Source: Dinoroseobacter sp034111085
GTDB taxonomy: Bacteria > Pseudomonadota > Alphaproteobacteria > Rhodobacterales > Rhodobacteraceae
DNA length: 64,000 bases
NCBI GenBank assembly: GCA_034111085.1
Contig: JAWUXZ010000067.1
Location: forward strand, 1-64,000
Reading direction: 5' to 3'
Part shown: piece after piece, positions 52,069-60,814 of the stretch
Layout: each line of letters begins with the position of its first letter
Position numbering within the stretch: position 1 is the first letter of the stretch
The notes under the pieces: model-generated
Database searches by the model: none
Told to the model about the DNA's origin: nothing
What the model saw: the letters and a program-made list of their open reading frames with translations, nothing else
Translations under genes and position numbers: made by a program

Positions 52069-52854
52069 TCAGGCGGTTTTGCGCATTTGGCGTGAAGGGT
52101 TGCCTAGGACTTGGGTCAGTTTTTGCTCCAGTTGCGTCCAGTCATAGTCGGCTTTCACGGTCAGGTTGGGCAGGCCAGCTTGGGTAAAGACCGTGCGAAC
52201 GACCGGGTCCGTGCTTCCAAACCCGAGACCGAGTGCGGGGTAGCCTTGCCGATCAACCACAAGGAAATCAACGCGGTACGGTGCCACGGCTTTTTCGACG
52301 GCATTGCACAGTGCTGGCGAATGTTGCCCAGGGGTGGGCGAGAAAAACTCGCTGAGTGCGACATGGCAAAACAGTCGGTGTCCGCTGCCCAAGCGCTCTA
52401 GCAGCGCTTCAACATCGCGCAGCAGGCAGTATTCTTGCCATTTCATCAAAGACGTCCCGGTAAAGCGCACCGATGTCAGGGCTTGGGCCACATCATCTGC
52501 GGGCATCGCGGCGTCTGCGGCGGCTTCTGCGCGCGCGCCAAGAACCCTGTCGTGGAACCGCGTATCTTGCGTTTCGGCGTTCGCATCGGCTCGCAGGCGC
52601 TCAGGGCGTCTAGCGGGCTTTGCCTGAACGGGACGCAGCGCATTTTGTGCCGGGCGTTGTGGGCGTGTGGGCTGGGGCGTCATGGGGGATAGGTCGCGTA
52701 AGTCAGGCCCCATTGCAGCCGGGGTTGTGCGCCGCACCATTCGCAAGCTGCGCATTATAAACACCGTGCAAAAGAGCACTGCTGCTGCGACGGCCCAATC
52801 TTCGGCGGCTAGCCCACGCAGGGTCGCCATGACTATGTTGATGTACTGATCCAT
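52069..52854 (-). CDS. Membrane-anchored DUF2726 protein
   Basis: A 261-residue protein. Residues 18-35 (WAVAAAVLFCTVFIMRSL) form one membrane segment followed by basic residues, so the bulk is cytoplasmic. A Pro/Arg linker runs to about 95. Residues 135-255 resemble DUF2726, a PD-(D/E)XK-like domain, with the core YRVDFLVVDRQGYPALGLGFG. It is upstream of and co-oriented with the GIY-YIG gene with a 155-base gap. Both share the TM-linker-nuclease layout. Confidence 0.7.
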   Translation of the reverse strand: MDQYINIVMATLRGLAAEDWAVAAAVLFCTVFIMRSLRMVRRTTPAAMGPDLRDLSPMTPQPTRPQRPAQNALRPVQAKPARRPERLRADANAETQDTRFHDRVLGARAEAAADAAMPADDVAQALTSVRFTGTSLMKWQEYCLLRDVEALLERLGSGHRLFCHVALSEFFSPTPGQHSPALCNAVEKAVAPYRVDFLVVDRQGYPALGLGFGSTDPVVRTVFTQAGLPNLTVKADYDWTQLEQKLTQVLGNPSRQMRKTA

Positions 52855-52986
52855 TTCGCCCTCACTCGTAAAAGTCGAGGATTTAAAGATCCGTTACCAC
52901 AGTGGCGTGAATAAGGCTGCGCCGGGGCAGGTCAGAGGCGTAAGGCGCTGGAATGCGGCAAAAATCGCATAATTCAAAACTGGGGC

Positions 52987-53013
52987 GTTTTCCGCAGCCA
53001 ATTAGCGGAAAAC
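52987..53013 (-). terminator. Hairpin after carB
   Basis: GTTTTCCGC (52987-52995) pairs perfectly with GCGGAAAAC (53005-53013), extended by GGGG/CCCC outside. It lies 31 bases past the carB stop. The T-run on the minus strand is short, so termination strength is uncertain. Confidence 0.6.
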
Positions 53014-53043
53014 TTCCCCTAAGTTTTACACGATTAGAGGGGC

Positions 53044-56000
53044 TTAGCCTTGCAGAGATCGCACGCCCACATCGCCTTCTTCTTGCGCTTCAATGGCTTG
53101 CGCGGCTGCATGGCTGGCTGCCAACGTCGTGAAATAAGGGATCCGGTCCATCAGCGCCACATTCCGCATGGAACGGCTGTCCTCGACCGCTCGCGTGCCC
53201 GCAGTGGAGTTCAAAACCAAGGTCACGTCGCCGTCTTTTAGGCGGTCCACGATGTTTGGGCGGCCCTCGTAGACCTTGTTTACGATTTCGCAATCAATCG
53301 CGTGCGATGACAAGAAAGCTGCGGTGCCGCGCGTGGCAAGAATTTTGAACCCGTGGTTTATCAGGATCTGGGCGGTCTCGACCAAAAGCTGGGTCTTGTC
53401 ATCTTCTTTGATCGAAATAAACACGGTGCCGCCCGAGGGCAGGACGGTTCCAGCCCCCAATTGCGCCTTTAGGAATGCGCGCGGGAACGATCGATCCCAG
53501 CCCATGACCTCGCCGGTCGAGCTCATTTCCGGGCCAAGAAGCGTGTCGACACCGGGGAAGCGGGCAAAGGGCAGAACGGCCTCTTTGACCGAGAACCATG
53601 GTGTTTTGGGATCGGCTAACGTGAACGGATTGCCCAACGGCAACACGGTCATCGGGTCTTCGGCGTCCGGGTAGGGTGCGCGCAGCGGGAAGTTCGACAA
53701 AGGCTCGCCCGCCATTAAGCGCGCCGCGATGGAAGCAATCGCTGAATCCGTCGCCTTTGCCACGAACGGCACGGTGCGGCTGGCGCGGGGGTTCACCTCG
53801 CTCAGGTTGACATCGCCATCTTTGACGGCGAACTGGATGTTCATCAGGCCAACGACGCGTAGGGCGCGCGCCAAAACTTCTGTCTGGCGGCGCATCTCGA
53901 GGATAATATCGTCAGGCAAGGTATGGGGGGGCAGAGAACACGCGCTGTCACCGGAATGGACGCCGGCTTCTTCGATATGCTCCATGATGCCTGCAACATG
54001 GACGTTTTCGCCGTCGCAAAGTGCGTCCACATCAACCTCGACCGCGCCAGACAAATAGCTGTCGAGCAGCACGGGACTATCGCCAGATACGACAACCGCC
54101 TCGCGGATATATCGCTCGAGCTGGGCCATGTCGCGTACGATTTCCATTGCGCGCCCGCCCAGCACATATGATGGGCGGATCACCAGCGGAAATCCAATGT
54201 CTTTTGCAATCTCAAGAGCTTGTGCGTCCGTTGACGCAATCCCGTTATGAGGCTGCTTGAGGCCCAGTTCATTGACCAGCGCCTGGAACCGCTCGCGGTC
54301 CTCGGCCAGATCAATGGCATCGGGTGTTGTTCCCAAAATCGGGATACCTTCGGCTTCCAGCGCGCGCGCCAGCTTCAAAGGTGTCTGTCCGCCGAACTGA
54401 ACGATCACGCCGTGCAGCGTGCCATTTTCCTGCTCAACGCGCAGAATTTCCAGCACATGTTCAAGCGTCACAGGCTCAAAATATAACCGGTCCGAGGTGT
54501 CATAATCGGTCGATACCGTCTCAGGGTTGCAGTTAATCATGATCGTCTCGTAGCCCGCATCGGTCAGCGCGTAACAGGCGTGACAGCAGCAGTAATCGAA
54601 CTCGATCCCTTGGCCGATGCGGTTCGGACCGCCGCCTAGAATAACCACTTTCTTGCGATCCGACGGGCGGGCTTCGCATTCCACATCGCCCATCACTGGG
54701 GCCTCATAGGTCGAATACATATAGGGCGTTTGCGCTTCGAACTCGGCGGCACAGGTGTCGATCCGCTTGAACACAGCGCGCACACCAAGGCGCGTCCGGG
54801 CCCGGCGCACTTGGCCTTCCTCGCGCCCGGTTAGATTGGCAAGGCGCGCATCGGTGAAGCCCATCATCTTGAGGTTGCGCAATGCATCTTGCGTTACAGG
54901 CAGGCCGTCGCGGGTGATTTCCGCTTCCACATCAACGATTTCGCGGATCCGTGCAAGGAACCAAGGATCAAACGAGGTTGCCGCTTGAATGCGATCATTG
55001 CCCATACCGTGCCGCATTGCTTGGGCGATTACGCGGATACGGTCCGGGGTTTGGCGCGACAGTTCTGCCACGATTGAGGCCTCGTCCGGCGCGCCCGGGA
55101 TGTCGATCTCATCAAAGCCCGTGAGGCCTGATTCCATCGAGGCCAGCGCCTTTTGCATCGACTCGTGGATTGTCCGGCCAATGGCCATCGCCTCGCCCAC
55201 CGACTTCATCGCGGTGGACAACAGCGGCTCGGCACCCGGAAACTTTTCGAACGCAAATTTCGGGATTTTGGTGACGACATAGTCAATCGTCGGCTCGAAT
55301 GAGGCCGGAGTGACTTTGGTGATGTCGTTGTCGAGCTCGTCCAGCGTGTAGCCGACCGCCAGTTTCGCGGCGATCTTGGCAATCGGAAAGCCGGTCGCTT
55401 TGGATGCCAGCGCCGAGGATCGCGACACGCGCGGGTTCATCTCGATGACAACCATGCGCCCATCTTCTGGGTTCACGGCCCACTGGACGTTCGATCCGCC
55501 GGGCTCGACGCCGATCTCGCGCAGCACGGCAATCGAGCCGTTTCGCATGATCTGGTATTCCTTGTCGGTCAGCGTCAGCGCTGGGGCGACGGTGATCGAA
55601 TCGCCGGTATGCACGCCCATCGGGTCCACGTTCTCAATCGCGCAGACGATGATGCAATTGTCGGCCTTGTCGCGCACGACCTCCATCTCGAACTCTTTCC
55701 AGCCCAGCAGCGACTCGTCGATCAGGATTTGCCCAACAGGCGAGGCGTCCATGCCAGAGCGGCAGAAATGCTCGAAATCATCGCGGTTATAGGCAACGCC
55801 GCCGCCGGTGCCGCCCAGTGTATAGGCGGGCCGGATGATCGCGGGCAGGCCGATATCATCAAGCGATGCACGGGCTTCGACCATGCCTGCGTCCAGATCG
55901 CGGCCGCCAGTTTCGCGCTTTGGCGCAGTCACAATGGTGGCTCTGGGGTTTTCCAATCCGATGCGGTCCATCGCCTCACGAAATAGCTTTCGGTCCTCGG

Positions 56001-56376
56001 CCATCTCAATCGCGGGACGCTTGGCACCAATCATCTCGACGCCGAATTTCTCAAGCACGCCCATTTCTTCCAGCGCCAGCGAAGTGTTCAACCCGGTCTG
56101 TCCGCCCATGGTTGGCAGCAGCGCGTCGGGGCGTTCTTTTTCGATGATCTTGGCGACAACCTCGGGCGTGATCGGCTCAATATACGTTGCATCGGCCAAA
56201 CCGGGGTCGGTCATGATCGTTGCGGGGTTAGAGTTCACCAGTACGACCCGGTAGCCTTCCTCGCGCAGAGCCTTGCAGGCTTGTGCGCCGGAATAGTCGA
56301 ACTCGCAGGCCTGCCCAATGACGATTGGTCCGGCTCCGATTATCATGATGGTTGAAATGTCGGTGCGCTTGGGCAT
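53044..56376 (-). CDS. carB: Carbamoyl-phosphate synthase large subunit
   Basis: A 1110-residue enzyme that makes carbamoyl phosphate for pyrimidines and arginine. Two ATP-grasp halves are visible, each opened by a glycine-rich motif (IIGAGPIVIGQACEFDYSGAQ near residue 11 and VILGGGPNRIGQGIEFDYCC near 570). A methylglyoxal-synthase-like regulatory domain closes it (residues 960-1110). The ATG at 56376 starts exactly at the family N-terminus; the longer upstream frame is antisense to the CPBP gene and is rejected. carA is not in this window. Confidence 0.95.
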   Translation of the reverse strand: MPKRTDISTIMIIGAGPIVIGQACEFDYSGAQACKALREEGYRVVLVNSNPATIMTDPGLADATYIEPITPEVVAKIIEKERPDALLPTMGGQTGLNTSLALEEMGVLEKFGVEMIGAKRPAIEMAEDRKLFREAMDRIGLENPRATIVTAPKRETGGRDLDAGMVEARASLDDIGLPAIIRPAYTLGGTGGGVAYNRDDFEHFCRSGMDASPVGQILIDESLLGWKEFEMEVVRDKADNCIIVCAIENVDPMGVHTGDSITVAPALTLTDKEYQIMRNGSIAVLREIGVEPGGSNVQWAVNPEDGRMVVIEMNPRVSRSSALASKATGFPIAKIAAKLAVGYTLDELDNDITKVTPASFEPTIDYVVTKIPKFAFEKFPGAEPLLSTAMKSVGEAMAIGRTIHESMQKALASMESGLTGFDEIDIPGAPDEASIVAELSRQTPDRIRVIAQAMRHGMGNDRIQAATSFDPWFLARIREIVDVEAEITRDGLPVTQDALRNLKMMGFTDARLANLTGREEGQVRRARTRLGVRAVFKRIDTCAAEFEAQTPYMYSTYEAPVMGDVECEARPSDRKKVVILGGGPNRIGQGIEFDYCCCHACYALTDAGYETIMINCNPETVSTDYDTSDRLYFEPVTLEHVLEILRVEQENGTLHGVIVQFGGQTPLKLARALEAEGIPILGTTPDAIDLAEDRERFQALVNELGLKQPHNGIASTDAQALEIAKDIGFPLVIRPSYVLGGRAMEIVRDMAQLERYIREAVVVSGDSPVLLDSYLSGAVEVDVDALCDGENVHVAGIMEHIEEAGVHSGDSACSLPPHTLPDDIILEMRRQTEVLARALRVVGLMNIQFAVKDGDVNLSEVNPRASRTVPFVAKATDSAIASIAARLMAGEPLSNFPLRAPYPDAEDPMTVLPLGNPFTLADPKTPWFSVKEAVLPFARFPGVDTLLGPEMSSTGEVMGWDRSFPRAFLKAQLGAGTVLPSGGTVFISIKEDDKTQLLVETAQILINHGFKILATRGTAAFLSSHAIDCEIVNKVYEGRPNIVDRLKDGDVTLVLNSTAGTRAVEDSRSMRNVALMDRIPYFTTLAASHAAAQAIEAQEEGDVGVRSLQG

Positions 56377-56485
56377 CAGGCGGTCCCCTCTGGGCGGCAG
56401 GCAAACTCGGCGCGTTATACGCGGTGCGTTGGGGGGCGCAAGGCTTGGGCTTGAACATGGGCGTGTTGAGTGTAGGTCTTGGCGC

Positions 56486-57136
56486 ATGAGTAAAACGCGC
56501 CGGATAAAATTATGGACCGAGTTTCTGGGGCTGTTTGTCGCCGGTCCCATCGTTGCGGCGGTTTTTCTGCCCCCAACGGTCATTTTTGGAGTGCTGTTTG
56601 CATTGGCAGCGCTTGGCATCGTGCTTTTGGCCTTCACCCACGATTTCCAATGGTCTGAGTTGTGGGACGGCTGGCGCTTTATCGATCCGATCTTTGTCGC
56701 CGTGTTTTGCGTGGCCACTGCCAGCACCGCCTATTTTGTGGCGCGCTTCACGGCACCCGAGGCGTTGTTTTCGTTGGTTTTGACGCAGCCGGTGTTAATG
56801 CTGGCGATTGTCGTGCTCTATCCGCTCGTGTCGGCGCTGCCGCAAGAATTGGTCTACCGCCCGCTGTTTTTCCGCCGCTACGGGCGCATTTTGCCGAACA
56901 ATATGCCCGTGCAGATCGTGCTGAACGCAGGCCTCTTTTCGCTGGCGCATCTGATGTATTGGTCTCCGAGCGTGTTGGCGATGACCTTCGTGGGCGGGCT
57001 GATTTTCGCCTTCGCCTACGAGACGCGCGGCAATTTCGCAGAAGCCTTTGTGCTGCATAGCCTGTCGGGGATCATCATCTTCGCGATCGGGCTTGGGTCG
57101 ATCTTTTATTCGGGCAATGTGATCAGACCCTTCTAA
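56486..57136 (+). CDS. CPBP-family intramembrane metalloprotease
   Basis: A 216-residue membrane protein with about six hydrophobic segments. The CPBP motifs are LPQELVYRPLFFRRY near residue 122 (EE-x3-R, with Gln in place of the first Glu), FSLAHLMYW near 150 and the third conserved His in VLHSLSG. The family includes prenyl-protein proteases and immunity-type proteins; the role here is unknown. It is divergent from carB. Confidence 0.82.
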   Translation: MSKTRRIKLWTEFLGLFVAGPIVAAVFLPPTVIFGVLFALAALGIVLLAFTHDFQWSELWDGWRFIDPIFVAVFCVATASTAYFVARFTAPEALFSLVLTQPVLMLAIVVLYPLVSALPQELVYRPLFFRRYGRILPNNMPVQIVLNAGLFSLAHLMYWSPSVLAMTFVGGLIFAFAYETRGNFAEAFVLHSLSGIIIFAIGLGSIFYSGNVIRPF

Positions 57137-57219
57137 GTTTCGCCAGAATTTTGTCGGGTCCTCGCCGCAATTGGCTCGCAAGAACGAGGGGTCTGCTTAT
57201 TTTACCCGGAGGGCCTGCT

Positions 57220-57438
57220 ATGCCGCGCCGCTATTTTTACCTATTTTTGCGCCAAGAAGACGGTGCTGTCACCATTGATTGGGTGGTCCTGACGGCCGCT
57301 ATTATGGGCATGTCGCTTGCCGTGATTGCGATCTGGTGGGACGCGTTGACAACGAATGTCGGTAAGCTGAACAGCTCGATTGAAGCGCGCACGATCTCGA
57401 CGACGTTTGCCCAAGCCCCGGTGGAGCCACCTGCATAA
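57220..57438 (+). CDS. Flp/Fap-type pilin-like small protein
   Basis: A 72-residue protein. A short N-terminus is followed by QEDGAVTIDWVVLTAAIMG, which resembles the cleavage and hydrophobic helix of Flp type IVb pilins (G-A-x-x-I-E/D-x). One membrane segment covers about residues 17-38. The ATG at 57220 follows GGAGGG. No tad/cpa assembly genes lie nearby, so function as a pilin is inference. Confidence 0.6.
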   Translation: MPRRYFYLFLRQEDGAVTIDWVVLTAAIMGMSLAVIAIWWDALTTNVGKLNSSIEARTISTTFAQAPVEPPA

Positions 57439-57592
57439 GGTCTGATCCTCGAACAGAGACAGAGTTGCGCATGTGATTTGCGTGCGCATCTTGCGGGATA
57501 TTTGACAAAGCAAAGAAGGCCGCCGGGTTGACTTCCGCGCGCCCACCTTGTGTATCGGCGCGACCCCTAGTTCACAGCCGAAAGCCGCTCTC

Positions 57593-59365
57593 ATGCACGC
57601 CTACCGTACCACCACTTGCGCCGGATTGACCAAAGCCGATGTGGGCCAGACCGTGCGTCTGTCGGGCTGGGTCCACCGCGTGCGCGACCATGGCGGCGTG
57701 TTGTTCATCGACCTGCGCGACCATTACGGCATCACCCAAGTGCTCTGCGATCCCGACAGCCCCGCGTTTCATGACCTTGAAAAAGTCCGCTCCGAATGGT
57801 GCATCCGCATCGACGGCACGGTGAAGGCGCGCGATGCGTCCCTCGTGAATGCCAAGATCCCCACGGGTGAGGTCGAAGTATATGTGCGCGACCTCGAGGT
57901 GCTGGGCGCGTCTGAGGAATTGCCGCTGCCGGTCTTCGGTGATCAGGACTACCCCGAAGAAACACGCCTGAAATACCGCTACCTCGATCTGCGCCGTGAA
58001 AAGCTGCACGAGAACATCATGCTGCGAAGCCGTGTGGTCCAAGACCTGCGCGAACGGATGTGGGGTCGTGGGTTCACCGAGTTTCAGACACCGATCATCA
58101 CCGCATCCAGCCCCGAAGGCGCGCGCGATTTTCTAGTGCCCTCGCGCCTGCATCCCGGCAAATTCTACGCGCTGCCCCAGGCCCCGCAGCAATTCAAGCA
58201 GCTGATCATGGTTGGCGGTTTCGATAAGTACTTCCAGATCGCGCCGTGCTTTCGTGACGAAGACCCACGTGCCGACCGCTCGCCCACCGACTTCTATCAG
58301 CTCGATATTGAGATGAGCTTTGTCGAACAAGACGACGTCTTCGCCACCATCGAGCCTGTGATGCTGGGCTGTTTTGAGCGTTTCGGCGCCGGCAAGCGCG
58401 TCGAGAAAGACATCCCGCGCATCTCGTACCGCGACGCCGCCTTGTTGTATGGCACCGACAAGCCCGACTTGCGCAACCCGATCAAGATGCAGATCGTGTC
58501 CGAGCATTTCGCAGGCAGTGGCTTCGCTATCTTCGCCAGCTTGCTGGAACAAGAGGGCACCGAGATCCGCGCGATCCCAGCGCCCAAAGGCGGAAGCCGC
58601 AAGTTCTGCGACCGGATGAATAAGTTCGCTCAAGAACAGGGCTTGCCGGGGATGGGCTATATTTTCTGGCGCGACCAAGGCGAAGGTATGGAAGCCGCAG
58701 GCCCGCTTGCCAAAAACATCGGACCCGAGCGCACCGAAGCCATCCGCCAGCAACTGGGCCTTGAGGTTGGCGATGCAGCCTTCTTCCTCGGCGGCAAACC
58801 CACAGCCTTTGAAGGCGTCGCGGGCCGTGCGCGTACTGTTATTGGCGAGGAATTGAAGCTGATCGACAAAGACAGCTTCCAGTTCTGCTGGATCGTCGAT
58901 TTCCCGATGTATGAGCGCGACGATGAAGGCAAAGTCGATTTCTCGCACAACCCGTTCTCCATGCCCCAAGGCGGGATCGAGGCGTTCGAGAAGGACCCCG
59001 AAGATATCCTCGGCTACCAATACGACTTGGCCTGCAACGGCTACGAGCTGATCTCGGGCGCGATCCGAAACCACCGCCCCGAAATCATGCTGAAGGCATT
59101 TGCGACCGCAGGCTATGGCGCAGACGAGGTCGAAAAGCGGTTCGGCGGCATGCTCGGCGCGTTCAAATACGGCGCGCCCCCCCATGGCGGTTGTGCGGCA
59201 GGCATCGACCGGATGGTCATGTTAATGGCCGACGAGCCGAACATCCGCGAGGTTATCATGTTCCCGATGACCCAGCGCGCCGAAGATCTGATGCTGGGCG
59301 GACCAGCCGAGGCGACCAACGCGCAACTGCGTGAACTCGGCCTGCGCGTCGTCAAGCCGGACTAA
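57593..59365 (+). CDS. aspS: Aspartyl-tRNA synthetase
   Basis: A 590-residue class II synthetase. The N-terminal anticodon-binding OB fold (VRLSGWVHRVRDHGGVLFIDLRDHYG) is followed by motif 2 FRDEDPRADRSPTDFYQLDIEMSF near residue 220 and motif 3 GAPPHGGCAAGIDRMVML near 530. A bacterial GAD insertion lies between. The ATG at 57593 is the family start. It is a single gene. Strict Asp specificity versus Asp/Asn cannot be told. Confidence 0.95.
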   Translation: MHAYRTTTCAGLTKADVGQTVRLSGWVHRVRDHGGVLFIDLRDHYGITQVLCDPDSPAFHDLEKVRSEWCIRIDGTVKARDASLVNAKIPTGEVEVYVRDLEVLGASEELPLPVFGDQDYPEETRLKYRYLDLRREKLHENIMLRSRVVQDLRERMWGRGFTEFQTPIITASSPEGARDFLVPSRLHPGKFYALPQAPQQFKQLIMVGGFDKYFQIAPCFRDEDPRADRSPTDFYQLDIEMSFVEQDDVFATIEPVMLGCFERFGAGKRVEKDIPRISYRDAALLYGTDKPDLRNPIKMQIVSEHFAGSGFAIFASLLEQEGTEIRAIPAPKGGSRKFCDRMNKFAQEQGLPGMGYIFWRDQGEGMEAAGPLAKNIGPERTEAIRQQLGLEVGDAAFFLGGKPTAFEGVAGRARTVIGEELKLIDKDSFQFCWIVDFPMYERDDEGKVDFSHNPFSMPQGGIEAFEKDPEDILGYQYDLACNGYELISGAIRNHRPEIMLKAFATAGYGADEVEKRFGGMLGAFKYGAPPHGGCAAGIDRMVMLMADEPNIREVIMFPMTQRAEDLMLGGPAEATNAQLRELGLRVVKPD

Positions 59366-59391
59366 TTTGCCGCGCATTTGATCGATTTTGC

Positions 59392-59416
59392 GGGCCGCGG
59401 CGTCTAGGCGCGGCCC
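59392..59416. terminator. GC-rich hairpin after aspS
   Basis: GGGCCGCG (59392-59399) pairs with CGCGGCCC (59409-59416). It lies 27 bases after the aspS stop. The T-run is absent, so it may be a weak or Rho-aided terminator. Confidence 0.5.
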
Positions 59417-59439
59417 TCACCACGCCCTAGATATAGGGC

Positions 59440-60804
59440 ATGAGCCTGTCTGACCCTCAACTTGCCATGCGTTTTGGCTATGGTCTGTCGCCGCAATTTG
59501 CTGCGCCGCGCGGGGCCTCAGGGTGGATTGATGCGCTTTATGGCCCCGATCCGGGCTTGCAGTATCAAACCCCTGAGACCGGATCTGCCATGCAGGCGAT
59601 GGACGCATTTGTGCGCGCCAACCGGGCGCTGCGTGAAGATGCGAGCGAGGCCAATACGATTGCGCGCCGCGATGCCAGCCGGGGGGTGATGGGCGCAGTG
59701 TTTGACGAACGCCGCCGGATGCTTTTGCGCGCGACCCACACGCAGGTCTCGCTGCACGACCGCCTCACCGAATTTTGGCAAGACCATTTCACCGTGCGTA
59801 TCGCTCCGGTTCGGTTGCGCGCTTTTGTGCCGCTGTTTACCGAAAACGCGATCCGTCCCCATGTGGCGGGGCGCTTTGCCGACATGCTGAAAGCGGTCGT
59901 CACGCACCCGGCGATGCTGCTTTATCTCGATCAAGCCACCGCCGTCGGGCCATCAAGCGATGCGGGCAAACGCACGGGGCGCGGGCTGAACGAGAACTTG
60001 GCGCGCGAGGTGCTGGAGTTGCACACTCTTGGCGTAGGTGGTCCGTATTCTCAAGACGATGTGCGCCAACTGGCCGAGCTGTTCACCGGTCTGCGGGCCG
60101 ATTTTGGCGGCTTCTCCTTCCGCCCGCATCTGGCTGAACCCGGCGCAGAGATCGTGCTGGGGCGTAGCTACGGTAATGGCGGACATGCGCAGCTGGACGA
60201 TGTGCTCGCAGCGCTTGAGGATCTGGCCGGGCATCCCGCAACCGCCGCCCATATTGCACGTAAACTGGCGGTGCATTTCACCTCTGATACGCCAGACGCG
60301 GGGCTGATTGCCGACCTGAGCGATACTTTTACGCGCACCGGTGGCGATCTGGCCGCCATGATCGGTGTGCTGATCGACCATCCGGCCACACATGCCAGCT
60401 TCGGCGAAAAAGCCCGCCGCCCGCTTGAGTTTGTGCTGGGGGGGATGCGCGCGCTTGCCCCCGATCAAGCGCGGCTCGAAGGGCTCAGCAACACCAATTT
60501 GCGAGACCTGTTCGATCTGCCGCTTGAGGCGATGGGCCAGCCGCACCGCAAAGCCCCTGGTCCCGATGGCTGGGCCGAGACGGCCGAGGCGTGGATCACC
60601 CCGCAAGGTCTTGCCGCGCGCATCAGTTGGGCCATGGTCGCCCCGTCCGAGATTCGTCGCGATCTGCCGGACCCACGCGTTTTCGTGGACACAAGCCTTG
60701 GCCCGCTTGCCAGCGCCGAGACCCGCTTTGCCGCCCGCGCCGCCGAGACGCGTTGGGAGGGCGTTGGTCTGATCCTGTCCGCCCCCGAATTTCACCGCCG
60801 TTAG
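59440..60804 (+). CDS. DUF1800 domain-containing protein
   Basis: A 454-residue protein. The DUF1800 hallmark GLNENLAREVLELHTLGVGG lies near residue 183, with RATHTQVSLHDRLTEFWQDHF near 95 and KLAVHFTSD near 275. The family has no confirmed enzyme activity and occurs with DUF1501. The gene is followed after 10 bases by a DUF1501 gene, so they form an operon. No signal peptide is obvious here. Confidence 0.85.
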   Translation: MSLSDPQLAMRFGYGLSPQFAAPRGASGWIDALYGPDPGLQYQTPETGSAMQAMDAFVRANRALREDASEANTIARRDASRGVMGAVFDERRRMLLRATHTQVSLHDRLTEFWQDHFTVRIAPVRLRAFVPLFTENAIRPHVAGRFADMLKAVVTHPAMLLYLDQATAVGPSSDAGKRTGRGLNENLAREVLELHTLGVGGPYSQDDVRQLAELFTGLRADFGGFSFRPHLAEPGAEIVLGRSYGNGGHAQLDDVLAALEDLAGHPATAAHIARKLAVHFTSDTPDAGLIADLSDTFTRTGGDLAAMIGVLIDHPATHASFGEKARRPLEFVLGGMRALAPDQARLEGLSNTNLRDLFDLPLEAMGQPHRKAPGPDGWAETAEAWITPQGLAARISWAMVAPSEIRRDLPDPRVFVDTSLGPLASAETRFAARAAETRWEGVGLILSAPEFHRR

Positions 60805-60814
60805 GAAGCTGTCC

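Noticed and set aside
56377..56727. An N-terminal extension of carB by 117 codons
   Set aside because: It is antisense to the CPBP gene, and CarB homology starts at the ATG at 56376.
58133..59185. A 350-codon minus-strand frame
   Set aside because: It mirrors aspS codons; high-GC genes often leave long antisense frames.
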